Shown here: positions 40,977-41,450 of the stretch, piece by piece | Numbering within the stretch: the first letter of the stretch is position 1 | Layout: each line of letters opens with the position of its first letter | Source of the DNA: Hyphomicrobiales bacterium | Lineage (GTDB): Bacteria; Pseudomonadota; Alphaproteobacteria; Rhizobiales; Beijerinckiaceae | Direction: 5' to 3' | NCBI GenBank assembly: GCA_019246665.1 | Contig: JAFAQA010000240.1 | Span: 1-41,450 of the forward strand | DNA: 41,450 nt | Notes under the pieces: model-generated | Database searches by the model: none | What the model was told of the DNA's origin: nothing | What the model saw: only the letters and a program-made list of their open reading frames with translations | Program-made: the position numbers and the translations under genes

Positions 40977-41450
40977 GGTGCAGTGCGGGCACGCTCGAGG
41001 TTGAGCGCCCTTTCGAGATTGCGCGCTTGCGCGAGCGCGGCTTTCTCCGGCAGGAGCGCGGCACCGAGATCAGCTCCGTCGAGATCGGCATTCCTCAGCG
41101 TCGCACGGGTGAGGTCCGCCCCACTCAGATCAGCACCCGCGAGATTGCAATCAGTGAGGTCGGCATTCTTCAGATTGGCGAAACTGAGATCGGCGCGAGC
41201 GAGATTCGCGCCACTCAAGACAGCGCCTTGAAGATTGGCCGATTTCAGCACGCCGCGCATGAGGCCCATGGACTGATTGCGCATATCGGCGCTCGCATCG
41301 ACGCCGGCAAGCTTCGCGCCCGCGAGGCTTGCCCCCGACAAATCTCCGGCCAGGCGAGCTCCTCTGAGATCGGCACCGTCGAGCTTCGCGCGCTGCAGCT
41401 GCGCCGCGAACAACGAGGCGCCGACAAGGTCAGCGCCTGTGAGATCGGCT
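40973..41450 (-). CDS. Pentapeptide-repeat protein (partial, N-terminus outside window)
   Basis: The minus-strand frame stays open to the window edge. It consists mainly of A(D/N)LxX pentapeptide repeats: ADLTGADLVGASLF, LDGADLRGARL, ANLARADLSFANLKNADL, CNLAGADLSGADLTRATL, RNADLDGADLGAALL. Such repeats fold into a right-handed quadrilateral beta-helix, seen in DNA-gyrase-protecting proteins and in many proteins of unknown role. A charged helix with LAQARNLERALNLERARTAP ends the protein. A TTG at 41413 is internal, not the start. The stop TAG at 40973-40975 comes from repeat copy C. Confidence 0.88.
   Translation of the reverse strand, partial: ADLTGADLVGASLFAAQLQRAKLDGADLRGARLAGDLSGASLAGAKLAGVDASADMRNQSMGLMRGVLKSANLQGAVLSGANLARADLSFANLKNADLTDCNLAGADLSGADLTRATLRNADLDGADLGAALLPEKAALAQARNLERALNLERARTAP

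Noticed and set aside
1-41450. tRNA, rRNA, CRISPR arrays, transposases or prophage genes
   Set aside because: None seen on reading both strands; I cannot exclude a small RNA gene without a covariance search.

Overview
The window looks like chromosomal DNA of a high-GC alphaproteobacterium of the Hyphomicrobiales, most like Beijerinckiaceae or another methylotrophic or facultatively methylotrophic rhizobial relative. The reasons are the lanthanide-type methanol dehydrogenase cluster xoxFGJ, several alphaproteobacterial transporter families, and a dispersed palindromic intergenic repeat of the kind common in that order. This placement is inference from gene content; no rRNA, tRNA, CRISPR array, transposase or phage gene is visible.

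Layout. 1-1019 is the 5' part of a DAO-type FAD oxidoreductase cut by the window edge. 1357-1599 is a small orphan protein. 1850-7655 is a complete branched-chain-amino-acid-type ABC transporter operon (livKHMGF) with an unusually long LivM, followed on the other strand by a betaine/homocysteine methyltransferase-like gene with a basic tail. 9837-13415 is a tight four-gene operon: flavin monooxygenase, carboxymuconolactone-decarboxylase-like protein, 3-hydroxyisobutyrate-dehydrogenase-like protein and lactonase-like metallohydrolase. It looks like a small oxidative catabolic pathway for an unknown substrate. 13425-19196 holds small lipoproteins and hypotheticals, an EmrAB-type efflux pair, an MgtC-family membrane protein and a DUF3175-like protein. 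19537-24871 is a carbohydrate module (GH15 glucoamylase/trehalase, amylo-1,6-glucosidase-like protein, GT4 glycosyltransferase). 25042-26511 is a DHA2 drug exporter.

26593-40722 is the most coherent part. On the minus strand are a histidine kinase, a NarL/LuxR response regulator and a TonB-type energy transducer. Divergent from them is a TonB-dependent outer-membrane receptor, and then a quinoprotein-associated metallo-hydrolase. Next come xoxF (with the lanthanide-specifying Asp), a strong terminator, xoxG, xoxJ and a CXXCW-type PQQ-associated protein. Convergent to these are a small secreted protein, a PQQ-associated beta-propeller and a PQQ-associated ABC substrate-binding protein. Read together, this suggests one locus for sensing, importing and using a lanthanide for periplasmic methanol (or other alcohol) oxidation. 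The metal specificity of the receptor and kinase is inference. The window ends inside a pentapeptide-repeat gene.

Three copies of a roughly 107-bp palindromic repeat (14477-14586, 17577-17683, 40870-40976) lie between genes. In two of them the repeat's terminal CTAG supplies the stop codon of the preceding gene.
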